Below, piece by piece: positions 33,690-43,269 of a stretch of 64,000 bases of DNA. The stretch's first letter is position 1. Every line of letters starts with the position of its first letter. This stretch comes from Sialis fuliginosa. Its lineage: Eukaryota; Arthropoda; Insecta; Megaloptera; Sialidae. The stretch is taken from assembly GCA_961205875.1 (NCBI GenBank), contig OY540812.1:8680001-8744000 (forward strand), read 5' to 3'. The notes beneath the pieces were generated by a model that was not told the DNA's origin, ran no database searches, and was given only the letters and a program-made list of their open reading frames with translations. Position numbers and translations under genes: made by a program.

Positions 33690-33879
33690 GTTTACCACAT
33701 ATTTTTTTCGGAAACAATGGAGGAAGAAGAATAAGATTTTAATATTGTTTCTATAAAAAGTTCTATCCTAGTTCTTAAAATATCATTGAAAATATTGAAT
33801 ATGTACATTAGAATATTTTATACAATCAAATAAAATTTCTTTTAAAATTCTATACAGACTATGTATAAACGCAAAACTC
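33690..33879. other. AT-rich DNA, no gene seen
   Basis: AT-rich; nothing supported. Confidence 0.4.
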
Positions 33880-34260
33880 ATCTCGCCTACTTACTTGAGA
33901 ACTATCTACCAACCTGGCAGTCGTAAACTCTATCCCCAGGTGTGGTTTTTAATGTTGACACAAGACTGTTCTGGCGCAAGACATCTCAAGCCGACTACTA
34001 AAATGTTTGCAATAATGAACGAAATATAAAGCGGGCTGGAGTAAGAACAAGTAGATGTTGAACTCTTTTACGATTATTGTTACCATTCGTGTTATGTTTA
34101 TGCGTGATATAACTCATAGTTGTCGACGGGAAGAAGTCCCCACGTCTTGTTGTATTACAACTCGTTTTCAACTGCTGCTGCGTACACAATGCCGTTTCGT
34201 AATGAAGCTTTTAAATGCACAAGACATTATTTGCGTGAACGCCGGTTGAAATTTTAATTT
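33880..34260. other. GC-richer block, possibly conserved non-coding
   Basis: CTACCAACCTGGCAGTCG, TATCCCCAGGTGTGGTTT and TTCTGGCGCAAGACATC, then GTTGTCGACGGGAAGAAG and AACGCCGGTTG. CAGGTG next to TGTGGTTT combines an E-box and a Runt-type core. Opposite-strand frames of 63 and 64 codons overlap completely (33998-34249), which argues for chance openness rather than coding. Confidence 0.3.
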
Positions 34261-35004
34261 GTGTTTTGTGATAAATTCCGCTGAAATTAATTTTCACGGA
34301 AGTTCAATTTTTGCATAAGTATTATACTCGACTTAATTATTCCGCAAGTATGATTTATAAATGGCAACCTCGCAGAATTGATGAACTTTTAAATTGGGTA
34401 ATAACCATATTTCTTGATGAGTTCGTCAAATATTGTTTCGGTAATAAAACGGTTTCTTTGTTCGAGCTTTCCCATTGAATCTATTTTTATAATTTATTAC
34501 AATTTGTTATATTTTGACTAACGTGTGTAAGCTTTGTCTTCTATGTAGGTCATAAATTTTACTTGCAGAGCCTTCTTTGAGAAATCATAATATTGTTGCA
34601 TATGACCTAGCCTCGAGTCCTTGTTGAATTGTTTTAAAATATATTATTTCACCTTGAACCATTTAATTAGAAACACAGAAAAATAAATTCCTTGTTCTAT
34701 ATTGATAACCAAAATCAAATAAAACACTGATTTAAAATTCTTTGTGCTTTTTATTGTATAAACAAACATCTAACAAAAATTGTAAGTGTAACTAATAAAT
34801 TTCTAAATGTGTCATTAAAGTAAAATTCCTAATTTTATATCACTTTCATTTTGTTGTTACTGTGCATTAAATTTTATGATCAACTAAAACGCACTAGTAA
34901 ATATAAATTAATGCCAGAAAGGAATTTTAATGCAAAAGAAAATTACAATTCGATTACAGTCTTCTATGTTTAACGTTTAGCTTAAAAAGTCGATTTTAAA
35001 GTAC
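34261..35004. other. AT-rich DNA, no gene seen
   Basis: AT-rich, with a small complex patch near 34540-34640. No gene. Confidence 0.45.
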
Positions 35005-35085
35005 ATACATATTATAATATAATTATATAATATAATTTATTATAATTAATATATAATATAATTATATAATATAATTTATATTTTC
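35005..35085. repeat. AT-only tandem repeat
   Basis: Two tandem units of about 36-38 bases built on ATATAATATAATTATATAAT, each ending ATAATTTAT. Confidence 0.7.
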
Positions 35086-35299
35086 CAGCTGAGCTACCTA
35101 ACCTTACTCGAGGTTTAGTGATATTTTGACTCAAAACTTTAATTTAATATTAAGAAGAAACGTTCTATTGATATATATGTACATAATAATATACATTAAA
35201 AACGTATATAACAAACGTGAACAAAATATACAATTTCAATATAATAAATTGTTTTAGTAAAATCATTGCTACATTATTTACAATAACGGGAGCAATACC
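35086..35299. other. AT-rich flank of the P-like element
   Basis: AT-rich. Ends with the target-like octamer GCAATACC at 35292-35299 that abuts the P-like element. Confidence 0.5.
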
Positions 35300-35320
35300 C
35301 ATGATACAAATATATAAAGA

Positions 35321-35614
35321 CACAGCATTTGGATTTAGTAACCTCTTGATGCCAGGATAATTCAAAAGAATATCTTTGAGTCGCCAGTCTTTGTCAGTAA
35401 AATGCAGAGAGCAAATTCTGCCTGACTTATAAGGTATTGGCACCAGTCTTAAACAAGAATCCAACACTGACGTGTGATCTAAGACTAGTGACAATACCTT
35501 ATTGATATTTTCAATCCCGCATGCTTTCAACCACAATTCACGCACTATTTTTGGGAAATGAAAAAAACGTAATGTTTTAGAATCCTTTGTCTTATTAAGA
35601 TAACTTTTCACCAT
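35321..35614 (-). pseudogene. THAP zinc-finger exon, disrupted
   Basis: From the ATG at 35614 the frame shows THAP hallmarks in order: FFHFPK at residues 17-22, tryptophan 28 in ELWLKACG, C68-x2-H71-F72 in GRICSLHF, and LNPNAV at 93-98 in the place of the family's AVPTIF-type end. The N-terminal C-x(2-4)-C pair is missing from this frame. A cysteine-bearing stretch (SCDVI, CRIRF) lies just upstream at about 35628-35650 in shifted frames, so the start has decayed. Residues 39-62 come from a 68-bp mini-element inserted inside the finger. Without those 24 residues the Trp-to-Cys spacing falls from 40 to 16, the normal THAP range. THAP fingers bind DNA in P-type transposases and in host factors. 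This copy lacks a complete zinc site and any catalytic domain. Confidence 0.7.
35432..35499. mobile_element. 68-bp mini-element of family 1 inside the THAP exon
   Basis: Ends AGGTATTGGCACCAGTCTTA and, inverted, AGGTATTGTCACTAGTCTTA (18 of 20), flanked by TA (35430-35431; 35500-35501). The first 18 bases match the right end of the family 1 element at 4205-4697. At 68 bp it is little more than two terminal repeats back to back. It adds a net 24 codons without a stop, joining the two halves of the THAP motif in one frame. Confidence 0.75.
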
Positions 35615-35820
35615 ATATCAAAGCGAATTCTACACAATAACATCACATGAGTTTTCCATCTGACACATAAAGTACTCGACGTGACGTCACAATAGTAGAT
35701 GTCATTTGTTTATCGAGCCCACCTATGAGCAATACCCATGATGGAAAGATATATTTGTATCATGAGCAGTACCTACAATTCTGTTATTCAAACGAATGAA
35801 AAAGTTTCAATCGTTTCCTT

Positions 35821-35934
35821 GGTTACCACTTACCATCATGTGCGAATCCAATATTTTTAATAAAGAGAGTTATGATGTTGAGGATGTCATTGCACGCCGT
35901 CTACCAATCAGAGGTGGCTAAACAAATAAGTTTT
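35821..35934 (+). repeat. dispersed repeat family 4, copy A
   Basis: TGTGCGAATCCAATATTTTTA, AGAGAGTTATGA, CACGCCGT and CCAATCAGAGG then ACAAATAAG. Colinear with 60352-60456 (GTGCGAACCCAATGATTTTA, AGAGAGTTATGACC, CACGCCGT, CCAATCAGAATT, ACAAATAAG). No coding. Confidence 0.6.
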
Positions 35935-36339
35935 GGTATGTTATTATATCTATTTCGCGGGACAGATTTTTAGTCATAGTTTTAAAGCTTCTTGAGCAAA
36001 TATCGAATATCACTTTAAAAACCTCATCAAAATTGGTTCAGCGGTTCTCATATATAACTATATCAAAAACTTTCATAAGAGTTAAATTTGTGGAAATTTT
36101 AAATATTATATTTTATAATTAACTTATTAGCATTTTCTATAGCAAGATAATAGATATAGCATTATTACGATGATCAATCCATAGTTACTTTTTATTTTAG
36201 ATTTCAAAAAGTCAACACGAATGCGATATAAAAGATGTGCTTAACATAAATATATATCTTACACAATGTTTTAACTTCCTTTATTGAATTCATATCAGAA
36301 GTGAACTTCTTAAACTTGAAGAGAAAAAATCTATAAAAA
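35935..36339. other. interspersed-repeat tail and AT-rich DNA
   Basis: CTATTTCGCGGGACAGATTTTT at about 35949 resembles CTATTTCGCGGGGCAGGTTTTT at 61132. CATCAAAATTGGTTCAGCGG at about 36031 is the common insect-repeat phrase also seen at 63670 (TATCGGTTCAGTGG). The rest is AT-rich. Confidence 0.45.
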
Positions 36340-36580
36340 GATACTTGAAGCGCACATGGCGGTGAAATAAAAGTGAGCTATTCATCTTTGTTTCCTTATT
36401 TAAAATGCATCTCACATCTCTAGCAAGCTGCCGCATACACGAGTTTAAACAAACCCATACAATGTAACACTCTGTAAACACTATTGAGGTAAATGGATTC
36501 CTGTTTCATCACATTCAACATGGCGGATAAGGACTGCGCGAAAGTTCTCTTAAGATAAAGACGCACTATTCAGTTCAATA
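36340..36580 (+). promoter_or_regulatory. possible promoter-like block
   Basis: ACATGGCGGTG near 36354 and AACATGGCGGATAAGG near 36518 carry YY1/Pho-type GCCAT cores on the opposite strand. ATTCAGTTC near 36568 matches the arthropod initiator (TCAGTY). No TATA box is seen at the right distance and no exon is identified downstream, so this is weak. Confidence 0.2.
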
Positions 36581-37113
36581 CGGTTTTATTGTTTATTGTC
36601 TCTTTTTAATATTTTTATTTTCGTGCAAAATGTTTTTATATTTTTAACTGGATTATGAAAGTATAAGAATTTTGGTTCTATGATACATATGTTTTATATC
36701 TTTGTTTGAAATATTCGATATGGTTTTATATTTATCCTCAATTATTTTTTACACCAAACTGATAAAACACAAATACGGTAAAGAACGCATAAATATTTAA
36801 AAATCGATTAAATAAGTATATACATCTACTACCTACCTGTTATTTAACTTAATTTTTATAATTTATAGTTAACTATAATTTACTGTCAAAGGATACTGGC
36901 GAAATTTGGCCCAAATTTCACCCCAAATAAGAATCGATGCGCTGTACCAACCCTTATAACCTATATGAGAAATATAATTCAACATAATAAAAATTAAGTC
37001 TGGATTTATTTTTTAATTCAAAATCGATTTATGACGTATTTGCATTTACAAATGGCAAAACAGCATATTTTTTATAACTTTTAAAGATGAATATATTTTT
37101 ATAATTCGTTCAA
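36581..37113. other. AT-rich DNA with a module shared with the 38.7-kb foldback
   Basis: At 36900-36918, GAAATTTGGCCCAAATTTC is a palindrome with 9-bp arms. CCAACCCTTATAACCTATATGAGA at about 36947 resembles CCATTCTTTATAACCTATATGCGA at 39034, and CACCCCAAATAAG resembles CACCCAATAAG at 38757. It may be a fragment of the element at 38721-39228. Confidence 0.45.
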
Positions 37114-37116
37114 TAA

Positions 37117-37479
37117 CACAGCCACACAAAAAAAAGTTTGCGATATTTACCAAAAAAGCGACCTACATATATATCATTGTAGTATTGGTCGAGTATAGTC
37201 GAAAGTAAAAAATTGGGTTTAGGTTGAATTTTTCCAAGTTGGCAAAACCTAAAATTCAAGCTCAAATACTACAATGCTATATAGGCCGCTTCTTTGATAT
37301 CGCACACTTTTTTTGGAAAAATTAAACCTAAACCCAAAATTCAAGCTCAAATTAAAAAAAACTGGTAAGCAGAAATTACAAAAATGTGGATTTCGACAAT
37401 GCTGGACCAATACTACAATTCTATAATATATAGGTCGCTTTTTTGATAGGTATCGCACTCTTCTTTTTGTGAGGTTGTG
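37117..37479. mobile_element. PIF/Harbinger-like non-autonomous element
   Basis: 363 bp between TAA trinucleotides (37114-37116; 37480-37482). Ends CACAGCCACACAAAAA and, inverted, CACAACCTCACAAAAA, continuing for about 95 bases of inverted similarity (TTGCGATA, CAAAAAAGCGACCTA, GTAGTATTGGTC). TAA/TTA 3-bp duplication is characteristic of PIF/Harbinger. A third, internal copy of the terminal module (ACTACAATGCTATATAGGCCGC, ATATCGCACAC) sits near 37267-37310. GGGTTTAGGTTGAATTTTTCC is mirrored by GGAAAAATTAAACCTAAACCC. No transposase coding. Confidence 0.7.
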
Positions 37480-37482
37480 TAA

Positions 37483-38039
37483 TGATTTTAGTGCCTTTCC
37501 AAAGTTTATCTGTGAATATTTATGTAATTTCTTTCTGGACCATTCTCACTATGAAATCTCTTTATAAAGTTAAATTTTTAAATAATAGCATTTCAAGAAT
37601 ATCTGATAAAAATAAAATCCACGATTCATAATAAATTCGATCCATTAAAATTAAATTCTAAAGGTAGGAAATAAAAAGCTGTTTTATTGTATTTATAAGC
37701 AAATGCATATGGTGCAGAATGAATGACATACTTTTAAACGTATATTTTTATCCCGAGATACAATAAAGCATTTGAGCATCTCTCATACAAACACACACAC
37801 ACACTTCAAACATACACAAAGTACCATTAAAACTTTTTGTTTCACTATTGAGGTTTATCTTTTGAACTTTAATTAAATATGAAAACGTCAACAGCCGAAG
37901 GCCATATATCTTTACCGTTGCGACAGATTCAGAATAGAATAAAAAATATAAAAAAATAAAAACGCAACAAAGGAAATACATCAACAGCGAGATTTTAATC
38001 AGTGGGAGTTCACATTAACGTGAAAATCTACTGTCAGAA
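37483..38039. other. AT-rich DNA with (AC)7
   Basis: AT-rich; an AC run lies at 37791-37804. The 78-codon minus-strand frame across it is incidental. Confidence 0.45.
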
Positions 38040-38175
38040 ACGACTGGGGATTTCATAAAATGACCATCACACGGTAATCCAAAGTGCGACGCTTGCGGCG
38101 TGAGTGGTGGGAGGAAAATGGGGACATCTCTGCTGATTTTCCGCTTGGAAAAGCGCTTTTCATACTCTATTTTTC
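38040..38175. other. GC-richer block
   Basis: CGGTAATCCAAAGTGCGACG, CTTGCGGCGTGAGTGGTGG and TTTTCCGCTTGGAAAAGCGC. It contains one TAATCC site. No frame stands out. Possibly conserved non-coding DNA. Confidence 0.3.
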
Positions 38176-38720
38176 TCATAAATCAACCATGTATCCGTCT
38201 ATTTTATATATTTATAACAGTATTTTTTGATCGCAGATTACTTTATACCCATGTAATATAGAGTTTTAGATGGTTTTTGTAGATTAACATTGATTATTAT
38301 ATTAATTTCCAACAAAATTGCAAGTCGGAAAGGATTATGGTATAAATTAATGAGATTTTTCATAAGCAAATTATTAGTGACTGGTTTGTTTTGTTCGTGT
38401 TTTTATGTATTATTTTACATAGGTTAAAATTACTATGTAGATATTTTATAAATTGTTTTATTTTTCAATATAGAATATGAAAATTCACAATTATGTACTA
38501 CGGCATCCAAATATTTACTCTTCAGTTAATATTATAGCCAATTCGTTACCATATTGTTTCATGCATATGTGATGCTTGATATTTTACTACCATATTTAAA
38601 TTTTGTCCTTAGATTTGGCCATAATTACAATACAAAAATCTTTGGATTTTAACATAAATTATACAGTCGTAAAACAACCCAAAGCAATACATTTCTATTT
38701 TCGACAAAATTCAAGGATAA
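38176..38720. other. AT-rich DNA, no gene seen
   Basis: AT-rich; nothing supported. Confidence 0.5.
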
Positions 38721-39228
38721 AATTTCAATCTGACGGTAAAGGACTCCGCAACGCCCGCACCCAATAAGTTCCCGGCCAAATTTGCTGAAACTGAAATATG
38801 TTATTCATTATATCCTCCTGATCAAAAGTCTCAATGGACACAAGGCCCAAAAATCAATCGTTTTCGAGGTACTGAGCTTCATACTTTTTTTTACCTTTTT
38901 GCAATACCTACATGGAAATGAACGACGAAATCTGGTTTACGATCTTAATATACGTGTAACTGTAAAAATGTGGGCGTGGATGTAACGACAATGGTAGTAT
39001 TGAATTGACACGTATACTGATTTTGAAAATCAACCATTCTTTATAACCTATATGCGACACAATTAGTGCCCACTCAGCGTAATCCGGTGTGTGTCAAACT
39101 TTTGAAGCTCAGTATCTCGAAAATTATTGATTTTTGGACCTTGTGTACATTGAAACTTTTGATCAAGAGGTCATAGTTTCAGGAAATTTGATTGGGAGCG
39201 GGGCACTTGAATGAGGCGTCAAATTTGC
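38721..39228. mobile_element. foldback element with about 130-bp arms
   Basis: The left arm carries TGAAACTGAAATATG, CTGATCAAAAGTCTCAATGG, ACACAAGGCCCAAAAATCAAT and GAGGTACTGAGCTTCA. The right arm carries the inverse (GAAGCTCAGTATCTCGAAAA, TTGATTTTTGGACCTTGTGT, AACTTTTGATCAAGAGG, GTTTCAGGAAATTTG). GC-rich outer parts (CCCGCACCCAATAAG / GGAGCGGGGCAC) are also inverted. The centre, about 38885-39095, is unique and holds the ATAACCTATATGCGA module shared with about 36947. No clear duplication at the ends. Confidence 0.75.
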
Positions 39229-39625
39229 AAGAAAGAGTTTATTAACGAATTTATCGGAATATTAACAACGAGCATGCTAACAATTTTCTAATAATTATAT
39301 AATTTTTTAATTTTAATCAAATAAAGAAATGGTATTATAATGCTTTATAATTCTACCTATATAAATGACATCGCATTATTAAAAAAATGAGCTTGCCATC
39401 TGTTTTGAAATGTCATACCTATTTTTTAATCTGACGTTATTTTTGTACAAAATAAAATACATGTTGTAAATTTATGTCTTACAACAACAAAAAAACGAAT
39501 GAGAAATATATCTCAGTGACCCAAATAAAATACTTTATAATTAATGAGAAGCTATCAGTTTATTTTTTATATTTCAAAATGACAAAAAGCAGCAATCATG
39601 TCCATGTCAGGACATGTTATAAAAC
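39229..39625. other. AT-rich DNA, no gene seen
   Basis: AT-rich; nothing supported apart from a 6-bp hairpin ATGTCC...GGACAT at about 39599-39616. Confidence 0.45.
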
Positions 39626-39745
39626 ACTAATACGCGTGCAGGATTTGTAGCCCGGGGTAGCCAGATGTAACATCGCCCGCCCGCGCCGCTTTACACCGAT
39701 CACATTCACAAAAGAAGGGTTACGCATACGCTAATGAGACTGACG
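39626..39745. other. GC-rich block
   Basis: TACGCGTGCAGGATTTG, GCCCGGGGTAGCCAG and ATCGCCCGCCCGCGCCGC, then TTACGCATACGC. Strongly contrasting composition; no open frame of note. Candidate regulatory DNA. Confidence 0.35.
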
Positions 39746-40899
39746 TATTTTTTCTAATTAAATGTATGCATGTTTGTACATTATTTATGTCATGAAAGTA
39801 TTCTCTAAAAACAAAACTGCATTTTTGTATCTTTACTGTTTTTTTTTAAATGTCAGTCAAATCGTACATATATAACAGTTTACATGTTATTTTTATTTTT
39901 TTGCATATCGTTTTAAATGAAAATTAGAAAATTGTACATACAGAGAAACATCCGTGATGATTGCAATTTCTGATAATAAATATTGTACAATGATGTGTAT
40001 TATGTAGATTTGTACTCATTGAATTAAAATCAATAATGTAGTAGAAATAAATATTAAAATTAAAAAATAATATATGATATACAAAAATTTTAATTCTAAA
40101 CGACTCAACATAAACTGGGGTATTAATAAATAAATCATGTATATAAAGGTTTTTACTTCAGAATCCAAATAAACAGAACCATATTATTTGAAATCAGAAA
40201 CATTCCGGCTGTCGAACTTGAAACAATCAAAAAGAAATTTAGGTGGTATGTATAGGAACATTTTTTTCGATTATATTTAATCAAAGAATTTAGTTTAATT
40301 TTGTATAAGAAATAATATTTTAGAGAATGAAAAAAAAATTCATTGAAAAATACAATTTCCAAATTTCCGGAAAATTATTTTGCTATAATTTATCGAAGGA
40401 ACACCTCAAATATAGTACATTTCTAGCAAAATTTCAACAAATTAACAAAAAAAGTAAATTTAAATTTAAATTTTCGAAAATTCTGGAAATAATCCCTGAA
40501 AATTCTTAGCGCGACTCCTAAAATCCCTCAAGATAAAATATTATTCTCGAAATTCAGAATTAATATATGAATCTTTAAATAATACAAATTTTAAAGATTG
40601 GGGGGGGGGGATTTAAGTCCGTTCAATTAATATATTCTAAAAAATATTTAAAAAAGAATTTCATCAATATCGGTGCGATTTTTGAGCTTTATTGTCTCGG
40701 CTTAAACGATCTGGTAATTTTATGACATTTAAGTAAAAATCATGGCTTGCAAATTGCACAAATTTAATTTTAAGTGTTAAAATGTTTTAATTGCCATCAA
40801 TACAATTATTTAAATTAAATGCGTGTAAAACACTAGTTCCCTCACCCCCACAGTGTTTAAAAGAGCAAACGTTGTCATTTTGGGAAGAACAACGACCAC
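39746..40899. other. AT-rich DNA with a G11 run
   Basis: AT-rich. Short overlapping frames at 40153-40509 on both strands are incidental. A run of 11 G lies at 40600-40610. No gene. Confidence 0.45.
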
Positions 40900-41065
40900 T
40901 AAAATAATATTTTAATGTTCGTAATACCGTGCCACAATGGAATGGGACCATAACCAGTTTGGTTGTGGCATTCGTCTAAAGACCGGAAGAGATTACCAAG
41001 TTTTAAATGTCAAAAACAGGAAACGTTGCATATATCTGTTTTGTTTTTCATGGCGATGTTTTAAT
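40900..41065. other. GC-richer block
   Basis: GTGCCACAATGGAATGGGACC, ACCAGTTTGGTTGTGGC, AAAGACCGGAAGAG and ATGGCGATGTTTTAATCGCGGG. GTTGTGGC is close to a Runt core. Not open and not repeated in the window. Confidence 0.3.
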
Positions 41066-41769
41066 CGCGGGTGATTTTTATTGCAACAACCATACAATTT
41101 GTAAAAAAATAATTTTTAATTATATTTTTTCAAGTTTTTTTTTTAATTAAACATTAAAATCGTATACTACCTGATTTTAATAAAAATACATTGTTTATAT
41201 GAATTATAAAAAATAAACTATTTTCCAAAAATAAAAAGCCCTATATTTTTTATTAGTGACAATAATTAATGTTTAATGGTTAAGTTATTAGCTTGTTTGC
41301 GTTATTTATTGTGACTTTACATTATTTAATTAAAAAATAAACAAACACTTTGGATCAAACCGAATCTAATAAATTAGATTGAAACGAGATTTACCCAAGA
41401 TATGTAGTTTAAGATTGAAGACATATAAATCTACTGTCTGTCGAGCTTAATTAAAAAATGAAAAATATACTTTCTTACATTATTAATAATAACATCAATT
41501 TAACTTGAATGAGTCATTTTTATATAAAAACATAAACTTAACACACATTTTTGTTAATTTGTTGTGGTTATATAAAAATTAAGCTAAATACTTACTTAAC
41601 AATTAATATAATTAGTTAGTCCAGATCCTTTTTTACATGGGACGAAATAAAATTTAATTAAAATATCCACAAGCTTCTAAATATATAAACAGGAGTCACG
41701 TGGAAAGAAAATATAACAGAAATTAAAGATAACATGCGCCTAAAAAGATTATCCTCATAAAATATACGA
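41066..41769. other. AT-rich DNA, no gene seen
   Basis: AT-rich; nothing supported. Confidence 0.5.
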
Positions 41770-42015
41770 GTTGGATCCCAATTCTTATCCCGCCGCTTAT
41801 TTCCGGCGTCCCTTCCTGACCGGGATAACGCTTTAATATCCTGCTGCTAGGAGATATAAAATTGGCCATTATTCCCTCGACACTAAACGCATACACTCTG
41901 CATCAGTATGCCTAAGTACCGGTCATTGAAACGGTTGGCAGAAGGTACCGACTGTAAGATGAATATCGGGTTAAAACTGTACGAGAGAATTTCAGTAAAT
42001 CGGGTCTAAATGAAA
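41770..42015. other. GC-richer block, possibly conserved non-coding
   Basis: TTCTTATCCCGCCGC, TTTCCGGCGTCCCTTCC, TGACCGGGATAACGC, GTACCGGTCATTGAAACGG and AAGGTACCGACTG. CCGG(T)/GGTACCG words recur. Stops occur in all phases. Candidate enhancer or untranslated exon. Confidence 0.35.
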
Positions 42016-43040
42016 CGAGGACTATGTGATAAATTTATTATGTTTGTAGCTTCGATAAAAATTATTCAGGGCTTTTTTGATTTATTTGTAAACAAATATT
42101 TCTTACTTTCCTCATCATATTTGGTGTCCCATATACATACGAATATTTACATTGTACGTACGGTTTGGTTATAACAATCATTTTCTCATTTCATTTCAGT
42201 TAATAGTATTGGCTTCTGAAATGCTCATATCAGTAAAAATATCAATTAATAATTGTTCGCTTTTAACTAGTTAATAAATAATACAAATCTTTTTACGGTT
42301 ATTATTTATATTTAGGCAAGATACATTAATTTTTAAAACAATGCATAACTTGGATCATATTTCTGATTATATAATAGTTTAAATAAATAACATAACATTT
42401 TTTGAACATTATACCTATGTAACTAACTAGAAAATCCAACTTTATATTTTTGTAAGTATTCATACAACATTTGTTCTACAGAAAGAATGTAAATCTTCAA
42501 ATATACGGGTACCCTTATTCGTTCTATACGATAAAAGAAAAGTCTATACATGTTATTTTCGGTTTCAACCCTTAGTAAAATCTACGCATGCATGTACATT
42601 TGTTTTAGCGTTACACATACATATGTTACAATAATAAAATCTTTTGTATTTTTTCCTACAATCGCTTCAGGTTTACTATTTTCTCACAATATTTACCTCG
42701 CATTACATAAACGTATATATTAATATTAAAAGTTATTTTTAAGTACGTATGGTTTATTTAAAATTATACCTACAGTTATAATTAGTCTAGACTACTATAG
42801 ATTTTTCCCTTTCCTAGTCAATATATTATACATACATTTTAATGACTGCATTTTCTATCTTATATATTATATTTATTTCCGTACAGCTAATAATTTCATA
42901 AAATGCAATTATTTATTGAAGTGGATAGTTTTTATATATAAATCTGCATAAAGTAATTTTATTTTACCATAAAAACTATAAGGTCCGTATCGTTTTAATA
43001 GACATCCTGGTATGTTGTTAGTAAACTAATACTTGACATT
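42016..43040. other. AT-rich DNA, no gene seen
   Basis: AT-rich; nothing supported. Confidence 0.5.
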
Positions 43041-43049
43041 TCAATTCAG

Positions 43050-43188
43050 CAAGGTGGAAGAGACTGCAGTGAATGCAGCAGCTAGAGGGGCTCCGGTAAA
43101 AGGATTAATCCTCAAGGATTAGCATCAGGATTACATTCAGTCAACGACGAGGCGACGACGGCAGTGGTCTGGACAGACTGACCCACCG
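43050..43188 (+). other. candidate non-coding exon bounded by splice consensus
   Basis: The 139-base segment starts after CATTTCAATTCAG and ends at CACCG|GTAAGTAGC, a near-perfect donor. It is GC-rich and complex (GGTGGAAGAGACTGCAGTG, GACGAGGCGACGACGGC). No phase is open throughout; the longest opening is 23 codons, KVEETAVNAAARGAPVKG then LILKD. It may be a 5' UTR exon, an lncRNA exon, or a terminal coding exon with the stop at 43120. Its middle carries the GGATTA cluster. Confidence 0.4.
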
Positions 43189-43242
43189 GTAAGTAGCGGG
43201 CCGCTAAAGCCCATCGGGTAGAAATAATTGCTGGAGGGATTA
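43102..43242. promoter_or_regulatory. cluster of K50-type homeodomain sites
   Basis: GGATTAATCC (43102-43111) is a palindromic double TAATCC site. It is followed by GGATTA at 43116-43121, 43128-43133 and 43237-43242. TAATCC/GGATTA is the preferred core of K50 homeodomains such as Bicoid, Otd/Otx, Pitx and Goosecoid. Paired-class proteins dimerise on palindromic sites of this sort, though usually with a 2-3 base spacer between TAAT halves. Four cores within 32 bases, in GC-rich context, is unlikely to be background. Confidence 0.45.
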
Positions 43243-43269
43243 CGAATATTGCCGTCATCACACGCCCCT

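Larger units (their letters stand above)
35300..35765 (-). mobile_element. P-element-like non-autonomous derivative
   Basis: Terminal inverted repeats CATGATACAAATATAT are identical over 16 bases (35300-35315; 35749-35764 inverted). The flanks are GCAATACC (35292-35299) and GCAGTACC (35766-35773), an 8-bp near-duplication offset by one base. Between the ends the minus strand encodes a decayed THAP zinc finger. Its start codon is 150 bases inside the right end, and it runs directly into the left end. P-family transposases begin with a THAP finger, have 8-bp duplications, and the Drosophila P repeat also begins CATGAT. I infer an internally deleted P-superfamily element. The octamer GCAATACC plus CATGAT also occurs at 35729-35742, so the right end has a secondary rearrangement. 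Confidence 0.65.

Noticed and set aside
33998-34249. overlapping opposite-strand frames
   Set aside because: Both strands are open over the same DNA, no domain in either; better explained by base composition.
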